DNA from: Archangium lansingense
Lineage (GTDB): Bacteria; Myxococcota; Myxococcia; Myxococcales; Myxococcaceae
NCBI RefSeq assembly: GCF_026626635.1
Contig: NZ_JAPNKA010000001.1
Location: 7,068,001 to 7,132,000 of the forward strand
Length of the DNA stretch: 64,000 bases
Reading direction: 5' to 3'
The stretch's first letter is position 1, and each line of letters begins with the position of its first letter. Both the position numbers and the translations under genes were made by a program. This document shows positions 50,167 through 62,200 of the stretch, piece after piece. A model generated the notes under the pieces. That model saw nothing but the letters and a program-made list of their open reading frames with translations, had not been told where the DNA came from and did no database searches.

Positions 50167-51645
50167 TCAGGTGGAGGCGGCGGCCTTCGCGTCGAGGATG
50201 GCGCTGAGCTGCTTGGAGAGCTGGGAGAGCTGGTTGGCCGTCTGCATCGTCTGCGAGGAGGTGGACTCGGCCTGACGGGCCGTCTGCGCCACCTCGAGGA
50301 TGGCGGTGTTCACCTGCTCCACGGCCGTCGTCTGCTGCTGGGTGCTCAGCTCAATTTCCCGAGCCACATCCAGGTTGGCACGCACCAGCTCCACGATGCG
50401 CCGGAAGTTGCCGGCCACCTCGCCGAACTGCTTCGCGCTGCTCTGCACCGCCTTGGAGCCGTCCTCGGTGGCCATGATGGTGGTGTTGGAGGCGGCGCGA
50501 ATCTCATCGATGAGCACGCGGATGTCCTTGGTGGCCCCACCCACGCGGTCCGCGAGCTTGCGAATCTCATCGGCAACCACGGCGAAGCGCTTGCCGTGCT
50601 CACCCGCCCCGGCGCTCTCGATGGTGGCGTTGATGGCGAGGATGTTCGTCTGCTCGGCCAGCTCGTTGATGATGTCCAGGATGCCGCCAATCTCCTGCGA
50701 GCGCTTGCCCAGCTCCAGCATGTGATTGACGATCGCGTCCACCTGGCGGCTCACCACGTCGATGGCCTCCTGGGCGCGCAGCACCGTGTCGTTGCCGGTG
50801 CGGGCAGCCCCGGCCGTGTCATCCGCCACCCGGGCCACCTGCTGGGCGCTGCCAGCGATCTGCCGCGAGGTGGACAGCAGCTCCTTGACGGTGGTGGAGA
50901 TCTCCGTGGTGGCCGAGGCCTGCTCGCGCGCACCGGTGACCTGCTGCGAGGCCGCCGAATGGAGCTCGGCCGAGGAGCCCTGCACCTGCGCGATGGCCGT
51001 CTGGAGCCTCCGCTCCAGGCTCCGCCCGATGAGGGTGGCGATCACCCCGCAGATGACCAGGAGCCCGATGCCGTCGATCCAGTAGAACTTGTCCAGACCG
51101 AGCACCTCCTCGGTCTGCTTCGTATCCCGCTCCGCGAGGAGCTTCTCCTCCTGCTGGCGCAGCTCCGAGATGGCCGAGCGGAGGCCGTTCTTCAGCCGCG
51201 TACCGTCCCCGGCGTTGAGGCGGGCCAGGGCGGCGTCGAGGCCCTGGGTACGGCGCGTCTCGATGCTGGCACGCTGGCTGACCTGCTTCTGCTCGACGAC
51301 GGCCGCGAGCGACTCCAGGCGCCGCAGCTGCTCGACATGGCCAGACAGGGACTGGCGCAGCAGCTCGAGCTCCTTGGACAGGAGAGTCTGGGCCTGACGG
51401 TAGGCCTCGAGGGAGGCCTCGTCGCCGGTGAGGATGTAGTCGCGGTGCAGCGCGTCCGCATCGTTGATGGTGGAGGAGATCCGCTCGACGTGGATGAGCG
51501 TCTCGTGGCTGAGCACCACGAGCGCAGAGGCGTCATATACGGCCTGAGTGCCCTTCCGCGTCAGGACGATGAAGCCTCCGATCAGCGTCGACATCAGGAG
51601 CAAACCCACGAGGAACTGCCGCCCCACTGTCCATCTCGAAAACAT
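50167..51645 (-). CDS. Methyl-accepting chemotaxis protein
   Basis: 492 residues. One membrane segment at ~10-33 and another at ~188-210 flank a helical periplasmic sensor (CHASE3-like). The rest is the signalling coiled coil, with the hairpin tip centred on ELAEQTNILAINATIESAGA followed by GKRFAVVADEIRKLAD. It reports to CheA/CheW and is modified by methylation. No che genes are adjacent, so it probably joins a cluster elsewhere. Confidence 0.92.
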   Translation of the reverse strand: MFSRWTVGRQFLVGLLLMSTLIGGFIVLTRKGTQAVYDASALVVLSHETLIHVERISSTINDADALHRDYILTGDEASLEAYRQAQTLLSKELELLRQSLSGHVEQLRRLESLAAVVEQKQVSQRASIETRRTQGLDAALARLNAGDGTRLKNGLRSAISELRQQEEKLLAERDTKQTEEVLGLDKFYWIDGIGLLVICGVIATLIGRSLERRLQTAIAQVQGSSAELHSAASQQVTGAREQASATTEISTTVKELLSTSRQIAGSAQQVARVADDTAGAARTGNDTVLRAQEAIDVVSRQVDAIVNHMLELGKRSQEIGGILDIINELAEQTNILAINATIESAGAGEHGKRFAVVADEIRKLADRVGGATKDIRVLIDEIRAASNTTIMATEDGSKAVQSSAKQFGEVAGNFRRIVELVRANLDVAREIELSTQQQTTAVEQVNTAILEVAQTARQAESTSSQTMQTANQLSQLSKQLSAILDAKAAAST

Positions 51646-51716
51646 CGTCTCGTCTCCTCGACTGGGGGAGCGGAGGTCCCCGCAGCAGCGCGCCCCCGAG
51701 TCTAGTAGAAAAGGCG

Positions 51717-51751
51717 AAGGGCCCGGAACCGACTAGCGATTCCGGGCCCTT
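51717..51751 (-). terminator. Terminator after tRNA-Asp
   Basis: AAGGGCCCGGAA (51717-51728) and TTCCGGGCCCTT (51740-51751) form a perfect 12-bp stem downstream of the tRNA, with a T-rich CTTTTCTAC tail further on. Confidence 0.85.
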
Positions 51752-51757
51752 CTATAG

Positions 51758-51831
<74 letters not shown>

Positions 51832-51902
51832 ATAGAGACGGCTCGGGGTTGCGCCCCAGCGCCGTCGCTGTCTGGGCCTTATTAACTGATCGCAAACCCG
51901 TG

Positions 51903-54900
51903 TCAAGACTCCGGTTTCTGGATCGGCTCCACTCCAGAAGCCTGGTCGCTCGCCCCCTCCTCGCGGCCGAGGATCCGCCCGAGCCACTCGGCGAGAGCCT
52001 GGACCTCCGGCGCCTGGAGGATGGAGTGGTGGTCGCCCTGGAGCTCGCGCACCTCCACGCCCCCGGCCGCCCATCGTCCCCAGCCGCCATCGGCCCGAGC
52101 TGACGGAGGCACGGGCGTCTGGAGCGCCCGGAAGAGCGTGACCCGGCCCCCATAGGACCCCGGCACGTATCGCCCGAGGGCGCGCAGGTTGTTCTCGAAG
52201 ACACGGTAGAGGATGCGCAGCTCCTCGAGGCTCACGCCCCGAGGCAGGACGCCCGCGTTCCGGCCTTCGTCGAGCAACCTGCGGAGCAGCACCTCCTCGG
52301 ACTCCGGGAGCGACTCCTCCACACCCAGAGTGGGCCCGGGCAGACCGAGCAGCCGGGCCGAGAACTCCACGAACCGGGAGGCAATCCAAGAGGCCCCAGC
52401 GCCATCGGGCAGACGCTGCTCGAAGGCGTAGGCGTCGAAGAGCACGAGTTGCTCTACTTGCTCGCCTCGCTGCTCGAGCAGCCGTGCCATCTCGAAGGCC
52501 ACGAGGCCGCCCAAGGACCAGCCACCCAGCCGATACGGGCCCACGGGTTGGACCGCGCGGAGGGCCTCCAGGTAGCACTCCGCCATGGACTCGATCGTCT
52601 CGAGTGGCGTGCGCTCCCCTTCGATTCCCGGGGACTGGAGCGCGTAGAACGGCACCTCCGAACCGAGCCGCCGCGCCAGCTCCACATAAGGCAGGACGGT
52701 CCCGCTGACAGGGTGGACGCAGAAGAAGGGACGGCCCGAGCCCCCCGTCGACAGGGGCACCAGTGGGGACACGCGCCCCGGCGCCTGGCGCAGCCGCACC
52801 GCCAGTTCCTCGAGGGTGGGCGACTGGAACAGCGCAGCCACCGGCAGGCTCCTGCCCAGACGCTCCCGGATCATCGACATGAGCCGCATCCCCAGCAGGG
52901 AGTGCCCTCCCTGTTCGAAGAAGTTGCTCTGGAGCCCCACGGGTTGGAGGCCCAGCAGCTCCTCCCAGATGCGGACGAGCTGGAGCTCCAGCGCGTCCCG
53001 AGGAGCCACGAACGAGGACTCCAGCGTGGGCCGGAGTCCCTCGGGGGCCGGGAGCGCCTTGCGATCCACCTTGCCGTTGGGGGTCAGCGGCAGCACCTCC
53101 AGCACCACGAAGGCCGATGGCACCATGTACTCCGGCAGCTTCTCCCTCGCTGACTGTCTTAGCTCGGCCGCCTCGGGCGCCCTGCCCTCGGGCACCACGT
53201 ACCCCACCAGCTTCTTGCCCTCGGCTCCGTCCTCACGCACCACCACCACCGCCTCACGCACCCCCTCGTGCCCTCGGAGCACCGCTTCCACTTCTCCCAG
53301 CTCGATTCGGAAGCCCCTCACCTTCACCTGCTGGTCGATTCTCCCCAGGTACTCCAGCTCCCCTCCCTCCACCCACCTCACCCGGTCCCCCGTCCGGTAC
53401 AGCCTCTCTCCTTCCCCATACGGGTTGGGTACGAATCGCTCTGCCGTCAGCTCCGGCCTGCCGAAGTAGCCCCGCCCCTGGCCTTCTCCTCCCAGGTACA
53501 GCTCTCCGGCCACTCCCACCGGCACCGGCTTCATCTCTCCGTCCAACACGTACGCTTGGGTTCCCTTGAGCGGCCGGCCAATCGTCGGCTCTCTCTTCGT
53601 ATGCTTCGGTACCTGCGCGTACGTCGAGTACGTCGTGTCCTCCGTCGGGCCATACAGGTTGAGCACACGCTCCACCCCTGGCAGCGCTTCCTCCATTGCG
53701 CGCACCAGCGCTCCCGCCAGCGGCTCTCCCGCCAGGTTCACCGTCCTCACCGACTTCGGCACTCCCCCGGTTCTCACCAGCTCCGCCATCGCCGACGGTA
53801 CCGTGTTCACCAGCGTCACCTTCTCCGCCCCTGACAGCCCCGCCAGCGCCAGCGCGTTCTCCGCCACCACCACCGTCCCTCCCCTCGTCAGCGGCGCGAA
53901 TAGCTCGAAGACTGACAGGTCGAAGTTCAGCGACGTCCCCGCCAGCACTCCCTTCAACTCCTCCTGGCTGTATTCCTCCCCCGCCCACCTCACGAAGGCC
54001 ACCGCGCTTCGGTGCTCCAGCGCTACTCCCTTCGGCCTTCCCGTCGAGCCCGACGTGTACAGGATGTACGCCACGTTCCCCGGCCCTGCACTCCTAGCCA
54101 GGTTGTCCGTGCTCTCCTGCGCCACCCCTTCCTCCTCCAGCGCCACCCGGTGGGCTCCCACTTCCGGCAGCCTCTCCAGCACCTCCCCCTGTCCCACCAC
54201 CACCAGCGGCCTGGCCTCTTCCAGCATGAAGCCCAATCTCTGTCTGGGGTAGCTCGGGTCCAGCGGCACGTACGCGCCTCCCGCCTTGAGCACTCCCAGC
54301 ACCGCCACCACCATCTCCTCCGTACGCTCCACGCTCAGCCCCACCCTTACCTCGGGGCCTACCCCCAGCTTCTTCAAGTGGTGCGCCAGCTGGTTCGCCT
54401 TACGGTTCAGCTCTCCGTACGTCAGCCTCCTCCCCTCACTCTCCACGGCAATCTCTTGCGGCGTCCTCTCCACCTGCTGCTCGAACAGCTCATGCAGGCA
54501 GCTGTCCTCCGCTCCCGCGCTGCCGGTTGCGTTCCACCCCACCAGCACCTGCTGCTTCTCCTCCTCCCCCATCAGCGGCAGCTCCTTCAGCCTCTTCCCT
54601 GGCTCCGCCACCGCTGCCTGCACCAGCACCCCCAGGTGTCCCAACAGCCTCTCCACCGTCTGCCCTTCATACAGGTCGCTGTTGAACTCCATCCCTCCCC
54701 TCAGCCCCTGCTCCGTCTCCTCCATCCCCAGCGTCAGGTCGAACTTCGACGTCTTGCCTTCCGCCTCCACGGCCTCCAGCCTCAGCCCCTTCAGCTTCAC
54801 TCCCGTCACCGGCGCGTTCTGCAGCACAAACATCACCTGGAAGAGCGGACTGCGGCTCATGTCCCTCTTCGGCTTCAGCTCCTCCACCAGCTTCTCGAAC

Positions 54901-56252
54901 GGTACGTCCTGGTGCGCGTATGCCCCCAGCGTCACCTCCCGCACCTGTCCCAGCAGCTCCCGGAACGTCGCTTCTCCCTCCAGCCTCGTCCTCAGCACCA
55001 GCGTGTTCACGAAGAAGCCAATCAAGCCCTCCGTCTCCGCTCTCGTCCGGTTGGCGATTGGCGAGCCCACGCTCACGTCTTCCTGCCCCGCGTACCTCCC
55101 CAGCACCACCTGGAACGCCGCCAGCAACACCATGAACGGTGTCGCCCCCTCCTTCTGCGCCAGGGCTCTCACCGCTTCCTGCAGCTCCCTCGGCCACTGG
55201 ATGCCCCGATACCCTCCCCGATACGTCTGCACCGCCGGACGAGGCTTGTCCGTCGGCAGTTCCAGCGCAGGTGGTGCTCCCTTCAACTGCTTGCGCCAAT
55301 ACCCCAGCTGAGCATCCAGCACTTCGCCTCGCAGCCACTCCCGCTGCCACGCTGCGTAGTCCGCGTACTGCACCGGCAATTCCGCCAGCGGCGACGGCTT
55401 GCCCTGCGAGAAGGCTTCGTACAGCCCCGCCAACTCTCGCACGAGAATCCCCATCGACCAGCCGTCCGACACGATGTGGTGCATCACCAGCACCAACACG
55501 TGCTCCCTCTCTCCCAGCTTCAGCAGCTTCGTCCTCAGCAATGGACCGCTGGCCAGGTCGAATGGATGCTGTGCTTCCTCCTCCACTCGGCGCTTCGCCT
55601 CACCCTCACGCACTGCTTCCGGCAACTCGCTCAGGTCCTCCACGCTGAAGGCAAACACTGGCTCCTGGCAGATGACCTGCACCGGTGCCCCACCTTCCGT
55701 TCCGAACCTCGTGCGCAGCGCCTCGTGCCGGCGTACCAACTCCTCGAAGCTCCTCTCCAGCGCACCCACGTCCAGCACGCCCGTCAGCTTCACCACCGCT
55801 GGCACGTTGTAGAACGCACTCCCCGGCTCCAACTGATCCAGGAACCACAACCGCTGCTGCGCGAATGACAGCGGCAGCACTCCGCCTCTCGCCACCCGCT
55901 TCAATGGCGACCTGACGCCTGCCTTCGTGGCCAACACCCGCGCCGCCAGCCTCTCCACCGTCGGCGCTTCGAAGATCGCCCTCAGCGGCAACTCCACGCC
56001 GAAGACTTCTCTCACTCTCGACACCAACTGCGTCGCCAGCAGCGAGTGCCCTCCCAGCTCGAAGAAGTCCTCGCGCACTCCCACTCTCCTCTGGTGCAAC
56101 ACCTCTGCCCAGAGGCTCGCCAGCTTCTTCTCCGTCTCCGCGCGCGACTCCACATCGTGCTGATCGAACAACTCGTGGTGCAGACGGGTGTCCTCCGCTC
56201 CCGCGCTGCCGGTTTCGTTCCACGCAACCGGCACCCGCTGTTTCTCCTCTCC
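51903..56252 (-). CDS. NRPS, C-terminal part after the frameshift: (C)-T, C-A-T-TE
   Basis: Frame continuing the interrupted upstream reading. Order: a linker and T domain of the A-less module (FFELGGHSLL near 56070); a C domain (~54650-55900, HHIVSDGWS intact); an A domain (~53060-54490, YTSGSTGRPKG, code read as DLFNNALTYK = Ala); T (~52780-53010, NFFEQGGHSLL). A type-I thioesterase (~51940-52740) follows with the GWSLGG Ser, LFDAYA Asp and DHHSIL His. The TE releases the peptide, so this is the last module. Stop at 51903. A-domain specificity was read by eye against GrsA positions. Confidence 0.9.
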   Translation of the reverse strand, partial: GEEKQRVPVAWNETGSAGAEDTRLHHELFDQHDVESRAETEKKLASLWAEVLHQRRVGVREDFFELGGHSLLATQLVSRVREVFGVELPLRAIFEAPTVERLAARVLATKAGVRSPLKRVARGGVLPLSFAQQRLWFLDQLEPGSAFYNVPAVVKLTGVLDVGALERSFEELVRRHEALRTRFGTEGGAPVQVICQEPVFAFSVEDLSELPEAVREGEAKRRVEEEAQHPFDLASGPLLRTKLLKLGEREHVLVLVMHHIVSDGWSMGILVRELAGLYEAFSQGKPSPLAELPVQYADYAAWQREWLRGEVLDAQLGYWRKQLKGAPPALELPTDKPRPAVQTYRGGYRGIQWPRELQEAVRALAQKEGATPFMVLLAAFQVVLGRYAGQEDVSVGSPIANRTRAETEGLIGFFVNTLVLRTRLEGEATFRELLGQVREVTLGAYAHQDVPFEKLVEELKPKRDMSRSPLFQVMFVLQNAPVTGVKLKGLRLEAVEAEGKTSKFDLTLGMEETEQGLRGGMEFNSDLYEGQTVERLLGHLGVLVQAAVAEPGKRLKELPLMGEEEKQQVLVGWNATGSAGAEDSCLHELFEQQVERTPQEIAVESEGRRLTYGELNRKANQLAHHLKKLGVGPEVRVGLSVERTEEMVVAVLGVLKAGGAYVPLDPSYPRQRLGFMLEEARPLVVVGQGEVLERLPEVGAHRVALEEEGVAQESTDNLARSAGPGNVAYILYTSGSTGRPKGVALEHRSAVAFVRWAGEEYSQEELKGVLAGTSLNFDLSVFELFAPLTRGGTVVVAENALALAGLSGAEKVTLVNTVPSAMAELVRTGGVPKSVRTVNLAGEPLAGALVRAMEEALPGVERVLNLYGPTEDTTYSTYAQVPKHTKREPTIGRPLKGTQAYVLDGEMKPVPVGVAGELYLGGEGQGRGYFGRPELTAERFVPNPYGEGERLYRTGDRVRWVEGGELEYLGRIDQQVKVRGFRIELGEVEAVLRGHEGVREAVVVVREDGAEGKKLVGYVVPEGRAPEAAELRQSAREKLPEYMVPSAFVVLEVLPLTPNGKVDRKALPAPEGLRPTLESSFVAPRDALELQLVRIWEELLGLQPVGLQSNFFEQGGHSLLGMRLMSMIRERLGRSLPVAALFQSPTLEELAVRLRQAPGRVSPLVPLSTGGSGRPFFCVHPVSGTVLPYVELARRLGSEVPFYALQSPGIEGERTPLETIESMAECYLEALRAVQPVGPYRLGGWSLGGLVAFEMARLLEQRGEQVEQLVLFDAYAFEQRLPDGAGASWIASRFVEFSARLLGLPGPTLGVEESLPESEEVLLRRLLDEGRNAGVLPRGVSLEELRILYRVFENNLRALGRYVPGSYGGRVTLFRALQTPVPPSARADGGWGRWAAGGVEVRELQGDHHSILQAPEVQALAEWLGRILGREEGASDQASGVEPIQKPES
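53230..54760 (-). repeat. Near-identical A-domain/C-domain tract, downstream copy
   Basis: Matches 61215-62745 at a constant offset of 7985 bases with only scattered mismatches, mostly near the start (around 53401-53460). Covers most of the Ala-type A domain and the end of the preceding C domain. Confidence 0.9.
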
Positions 56253-59200
56253 CCCATTAGCGGCAGCTCCTTCAGCCTCTTCTCCGGCTCTGCCACCACT
56301 GCCTGCACCAGCCCCCTCAGGTGCCCCAGCAGCCACTCCACCGTCTGGCCTTCGTACAGGTCGCTGTTGAATTCCATCCCTCCCCTCAGCCCCTGCTCCG
56401 TCTCCTCCATCCCCAGCGTCAGCTCGAACTTCGACGTCTTTCCCTCCACCTCCACTCCCGCCAGCGTCAGACCCTCCAGCTTCACCTCCTTCACCGGTGC
56501 GTTCTGCAGCACAAACATCACCTGGAAGAGCGGACTGCGGCTCATGTCCCTCTCCGGCCTCAGCTCCTCCACCAGCTTCTCGAATGGCACTTCCTGGTGC
56601 GCGTACGCACTCAGCGTCACCTCTCTCACCTGTCCCAGCAGCTCTCGGAAGCTCTGCTCCCTCGACAGCCTCGTCCTCAGCACCAGCGTGTTCACGAAGA
56701 AGCCAATCAGCCCCTCCGTCTCCGCCCTCGTCCGGTTGGCTATGGCTGAGCCCACGCTCACGTCTTCCTGCCCCGCGTACCACCCCAGCACCACCTGGAA
56801 TGCCGCCAGCAACACCATGAACGGTGTCGCTCCCTCCTTCTGCGCCAGGGCTCTCACCGCCTCCTGCAGCTCCTTCGGCCACTGGAATCCTCGGTAGTCG
56901 CCTCGGAAGGTTTGAACCGCTGGACGCGGCTTGTCCGTCGGCAGCTTCAGCGCGGGCGGAGCTCCCTTCAGCTGCTTGCGCCAGTATGCGAGCTGCTCCT
57001 CGAGTACCTCGCCTTGCAGCCACTCTCGCTGCCACGCCGCGTAATCCGCGTACTGCACCGGCAGCTCCGCCAGCGGCGACGGCTTGCCCTTCGAGTACGC
57101 CTCGTACAGGCCCGCAAGCTCCCTCACCAAAATCCCCATCGACCAGCCGTCCGACACGATGTGGTGCAGCACCAGCACCAACACATGCTCCTGCTCCCCC
57201 TGCTTCAACAGCTTCGTCCTCAGCAGCGGTCCTCTCGCAAGGTCGAACGGACGCTGCGCCTCTTCCTCCACTCTGCGCTTCGTCTCGGTTTCAGACAGCT
57301 CGCTCACGTCCTCCACGGGGAAGACGAGCGCCGGCCCCTCGGCGATGACCTGCACCGGTGTCCCGTTCTCTGCTCGGAACGTCGTGCGCAACGCCTCGTG
57401 CCGACGCACCAACTCCTCGAAGCTCTTCTCCAGCGCCCCCACGTCCAGCATGCCCGTCAACCGCACCACCGCTGGCACGTTGTAGAACGCACTCCCCGGC
57501 TCCAGCTGATCCAGGAACCACAGCCGCTGCTGCGCGAACGACAGTGGCAGCGCTCCTTCTCTCGCCACTCGCTTCAACGGCGGCGCCTTTACTCCCTTCT
57601 CTCTTCCCGCCTCGTCTACTCGCGCCGCCAACGCCTCTACCGTCGGCGCCTCGAAGACGTCCCTCAGCGGCAGCTCCACTCCGAGGGCTTCTCTCACTCT
57701 CGACACCAACTGCGTCGCCAGCAGCGAGTGCCCTCCCAGCTCGAAGAAGTCTCCCTCTGCCCCCACTCTCTCCAGCCCCAGCACCTCTTCGAAGATTCTC
57801 GCCAGCTTCTCCTGCACTGGTGTGCTCGGCGCGGTGAAACCCTCTCCCTCCCCCTCTCCGAAGTCCGGCGCCGGCAATGCCTTGCGGTCCACCTTGCCGT
57901 TCGGCGTCAGCGGCAACGCCTCCAGCTCCACTACCGCCGCAGGCACCATGTACTCCGGCAGCTTCTCCTTCATGAAGCTGCGCAGCGCTGCTGTCTCCAG
58001 TTCCTGCCCTGGCTTCGCCACCGCGTACGCCACCAGCCTCTTGTCTCCAGGTACGTCCTCCCGGACTACCGCCACCACTTCCCCTACCGCGGGGTGCCTT
58101 CCCAGCACCCCCTCTACTTCTCCCAGCTCTATCCGGTAGCCCCTCACCTTCACCTGCCCGTCCCTACGGCCCAGGAATTCCAGCTTCCCGTCCCCCTGCC
58201 ACCTCACCATGTCCCCCGTCCGGTACAGCCTCTCTCCCCTCCCAAACGGGCTCGGTACGAAGCGCTCCGCCGTCAGTTCCGGTCGGCTCACGTAACCTAC
58301 CGCCAGACCCTCTCCTCCCACGTACAGCTCTCCCACTACCCCCACCGGCACCGGCTCCATCTCCCCATCCAACACGTATGCCTTTGTGTTGGTTATGGGC
58401 CTGCCTATCGACACCCTCGCCCCTACCTCCTCCCCCCCCTCCATCCGGTTGCAGCACGAGAACGTCGTGTTCTCCGTCGGTCCGTAACCGTTGATGAGCA
58501 CCCCTCCCCCCGCCAGCCTCTCCCTCACCCTCTCCACCGGCAGTACGTCTCCTCCTGCCAGCACCTGCTTCACCTTCCCCAGCGCCTCCCCCTGCCTCGC
58601 CTGCATCTGCTCAAACAGTGCCGCCGTCAGCCACAGCACCGTCACCCCCTTCTCCCCCAACGCCCTTCCCAACTCCTCCAGCGTCGGCGTCCCCGCCGGG
58701 TACACCACCAGCTTCGCTCCGCTCAGCAGCGCTCCCCACACCTCCAGCGTCGACGCGTCAAACGCCATCGGCGCCAGCTGCAGCACCACCTCTCCCTCCC
58801 CCAACTTCACGTAGTCCGCTCCCCTCACCAGCCTCACCACCGCCCGGTGCGGCACCCCCACCCCCTTCGCCCTTCCCGTCGAGCCCGACGTGTACATCAC
58901 GTACGCCAGGTTCCCCCCTCCCACTCCCACCCCCAGGTTGCTCTCCGGCCTTCTGCTTATTTCCTCCCTCTCCCCGTCCACGCTCACCACCGGCTCCACT
59001 CCCACCGGTAGCTCCTGCGCCAACTTCTCCTGCGCCACCACCACCGCTACCCCCGCCTCCCTCTTCATCCACTCCAGCCGCTCTGCCGGGTAGCTCGCCT
59101 CCAGCGGCACGTAGCTGCCCCCGGCTTTGAGGATTCCCAGCATCCCCACCACCATCTCCACCGAGCGCTCCACGCTCAGTCCCACCCTCACCTCTGGCCC

Positions 59201-62200
59201 CACTCCTACTTCCCTCAGGTGGTGCGCTAGCTGGTTCGCCTTCCGGTTCAGCTCCCCGTACGTCAGCCTCTCTCCCCCGTACTCCACCGCAATTGCTTGC
59301 GGAGCCCTCTCCACCTGCTCTTCGAACAGCTCGTGGATTGCCTTCTCTCTCGGGTACTCCTCCTCCCTCCCTCTCCACTCCTCCACTACCCTCCTCTTCT
59401 CCTCCTCCCCCATCAGCGGCAGCTCCTTCAGCCTCTTCTCCGGCTCTGCCACCGCTGCCTTCAGCAATACCCGCAAGTGCCCCAGCAGCCGCTCCATCGT
59501 CGCGGCCTCGAACAGGTCACTGTTGTAATTGACCGTCGCCGCGACTCCCTCTGGCACCTCTTCCACCAGCAGCGACAGGTCAAACCTCGACGTCTTGCCC
59601 TCTGACTCCACTCCCTCGAGCGTGAGCTCCTTCAACTTCACGCCCGCTGTCACCGGCGTGTTCTGCAGCGTCAACGTCACCTGGAACAGTGGCGAGTGAT
59701 TCAGGCTCCTCTCCGGCCTCAGCTCCTCCACCAGCTTCTCGAACGGCACGTCCTGGTGCGCGTACGCCCCCAGCGTCACCTCTCTCACCCGTCCCAGCAG
59801 CTCCCGGAAGCTCTGCTCCCTCGACAGCCTCGTCCTCAGCACCAGTGTGTTCACGAAGAAGCCAATCAGCCCCTCCGTCTGCGCCTGCGTCCGGCCCGCT
59901 ATGGGCGAGCCCACGCTCACGTCCTCCTGGCCTGAGTACTTCGACAGCACCGTCTGGAACGCCGCCAGCAACACCATGAACGGTGTCGCTCCCTCTCTCC
60001 GGCTTAGCCCCTCCACCGCCCTCCACAGCTCCTTCGGCCACACCTCGTGCCGGCTCTCTCCCCGGTACGTCTGCGTTGCCGGCCGCGGCTTGTCCGTCGG
60101 CAACTCCAGCACGGGCGGCGCCCCTTCCAACTGCTTGCGCCAGTATCCCAGCTGCTCCTCGAGTACCTCACCTCGCAGCCACTCCCGCTGCCACGCCGCG
60201 TAGTCCGCGTACTGCACCGGCAGCTCCGCCAACAGCGACGGCTTGCCCTGCGAGTACGCCTCGTACAGGCCCACCACCTCCCGCACGAGAACCCCCATCG
60301 ACCAGCCGTCCGACACGATGTGGTGCATCACCAGCACCAACACGTGCTCCCTCTCCCCCTGCTTCAACAGCTTCGTCCTCAGCAGCGGCCCTCTCGCTAG
60401 ATCGAACGAGCGCTGCGCTTCCTGCTCCGAGCGGCGCCTCGCTTCCGCCTCACGCCCGGCTTCCGGCAGCTCGCTCAGGTCCTCCACCTCCAGCACTACC
60501 CGAGCCTCCGGAGAAATGACCTGCACGGGCATCCCGCCCTCGGCTCGGAACGTCGTGCGCAGCGACTCATGCCGACGCACCAGCTCCTCGAAGCTCCTCT
60601 CCAACGCCCCCACGTCCAGCACGCCCCTCAACCGCACCACCGCTGGCACGTTGTAGAAGACGCTTCCCTGCTCCAGCTGGTCCAAGAACCACAGCCGCTG
60701 CTGTGCGAACGACACCGGCAGCGCTCCTTCTCTCGCCACCCGCTTCAACGGCGACTTGACGCCCACCTTCGCGGCCAACACCCGTGCCGCCAACTTCTCC
60801 ACCGTCGGCGCCTCGAAGACCGCCCTCAGCGGCAATTCCACTCCGAAGGCTTCCCTCACTCTCGACACCAACTGCGTTGCCAACAGCGAGTGTCCTCCCA
60901 GCTCGAAGAACCCTCCCCGCGCCCCTACTCTCTTCAGCCCCAGCACCTCCTCGAAGATGCTTGCCAGCTTCTGCTCCCCCGGCGTGCTCGGCTCGGTGAA
61001 ACCCTCTCCCTCCACCTCTCTGAAGTCCGGCGCCGGCAAAGCCTTGCGATCCACCTTGCCGTTGGGCGTCAGCGGCAGCGCCTCCAGCACCACGAAGGCC
61101 GATGGCACCATGTACTCCGGCAGCTTCTCCCTCGCTGACTGCCTCAGCTCGGCCGCCTCGGGTGCATGCCCTTCGGGCACCACGTACCCCACCAGCTTCT
61201 TGCCCTCGGCTCCGTCCTCGCGCACCACCACCACCGCCTCGCGCACCCCCTCGTGCCCTCGGAGCACCGCTTCCACTTCTCCCAGCTCGATTCGGAAGCC
61301 CCTCACCTTCACCTGCTGATCGATTCTCCCCAGGTACTCCAGCTCCCCTCCCTCCACCCACCTCACCCGGTCCCCCGTCCGGTACAGCCTTTCTCCCCTG
61401 CCGAATGGATTGGGCACGAAGCGCTCTGCCGTCAGCTCCGGCCTGCCGAAGTAGCCCCGCCCCTGGCCTTCTCCTCCCAGGTACAGCTCTCCGGCCACTC
61501 CCACCGGCACCGGCTTCATCTCTCCGTCCAACACGTACGCTTGGGTTCCCTTGAGCGGCCGGCCAATCGTCGGCTCTCTCTTGGCCTGCTTGGGTACCTG
61601 CGCGTACGTCGAGTACGTCGTGTCCTCCGTCGGGCCATACAGGTTGAGCACCCTCTCCACCCCTGGCAGCGCTTCCTCCATTGCGCTCACCAGTGCTCCC
61701 GCCAGCGGCTCTCCCGCCAGGTTCACCGTCCTCACCGACTTCGGCACTCCCCCGGTTCTCACCAGCTCCGCCATCGCCGACGGCACCGTGTTCACCAACG
61801 TCACCTTCTCCGCCCCTGACAGCCCTGGTAGCGCCAGCACGTTCTCCGCCACCACCACCGTCCCTCCCCTCGTCAGCGGCGCGAACAGCTCGAAGACTGA
61901 CAGGTCGAAGTTCAGCGACGTCCCCGCCAGCACTCCCTTCAACTCCTCCTGGCTGTATTCCTCCCCCGCCCACCTCACGAAGGCCACCGCGCTTCGGTGC
62001 TCCAGCGCTACTCCCTTCGGCCTTCCCGTCGAGCCCGACGTGTACAGGATGTACGCCACGTTCCCCGGCCCTGCACTCCTAGCCAGGTTGTCCGTGCTCT
62101 CCTGCGCCACCCCTTCCTCCTCCAGCGCCACCCGGTGGGCTCCCACTTCCGGCAGCCTCTCCAGCACCTCCCCCTGTCCCACCACCACCAGCGGCCTGGC

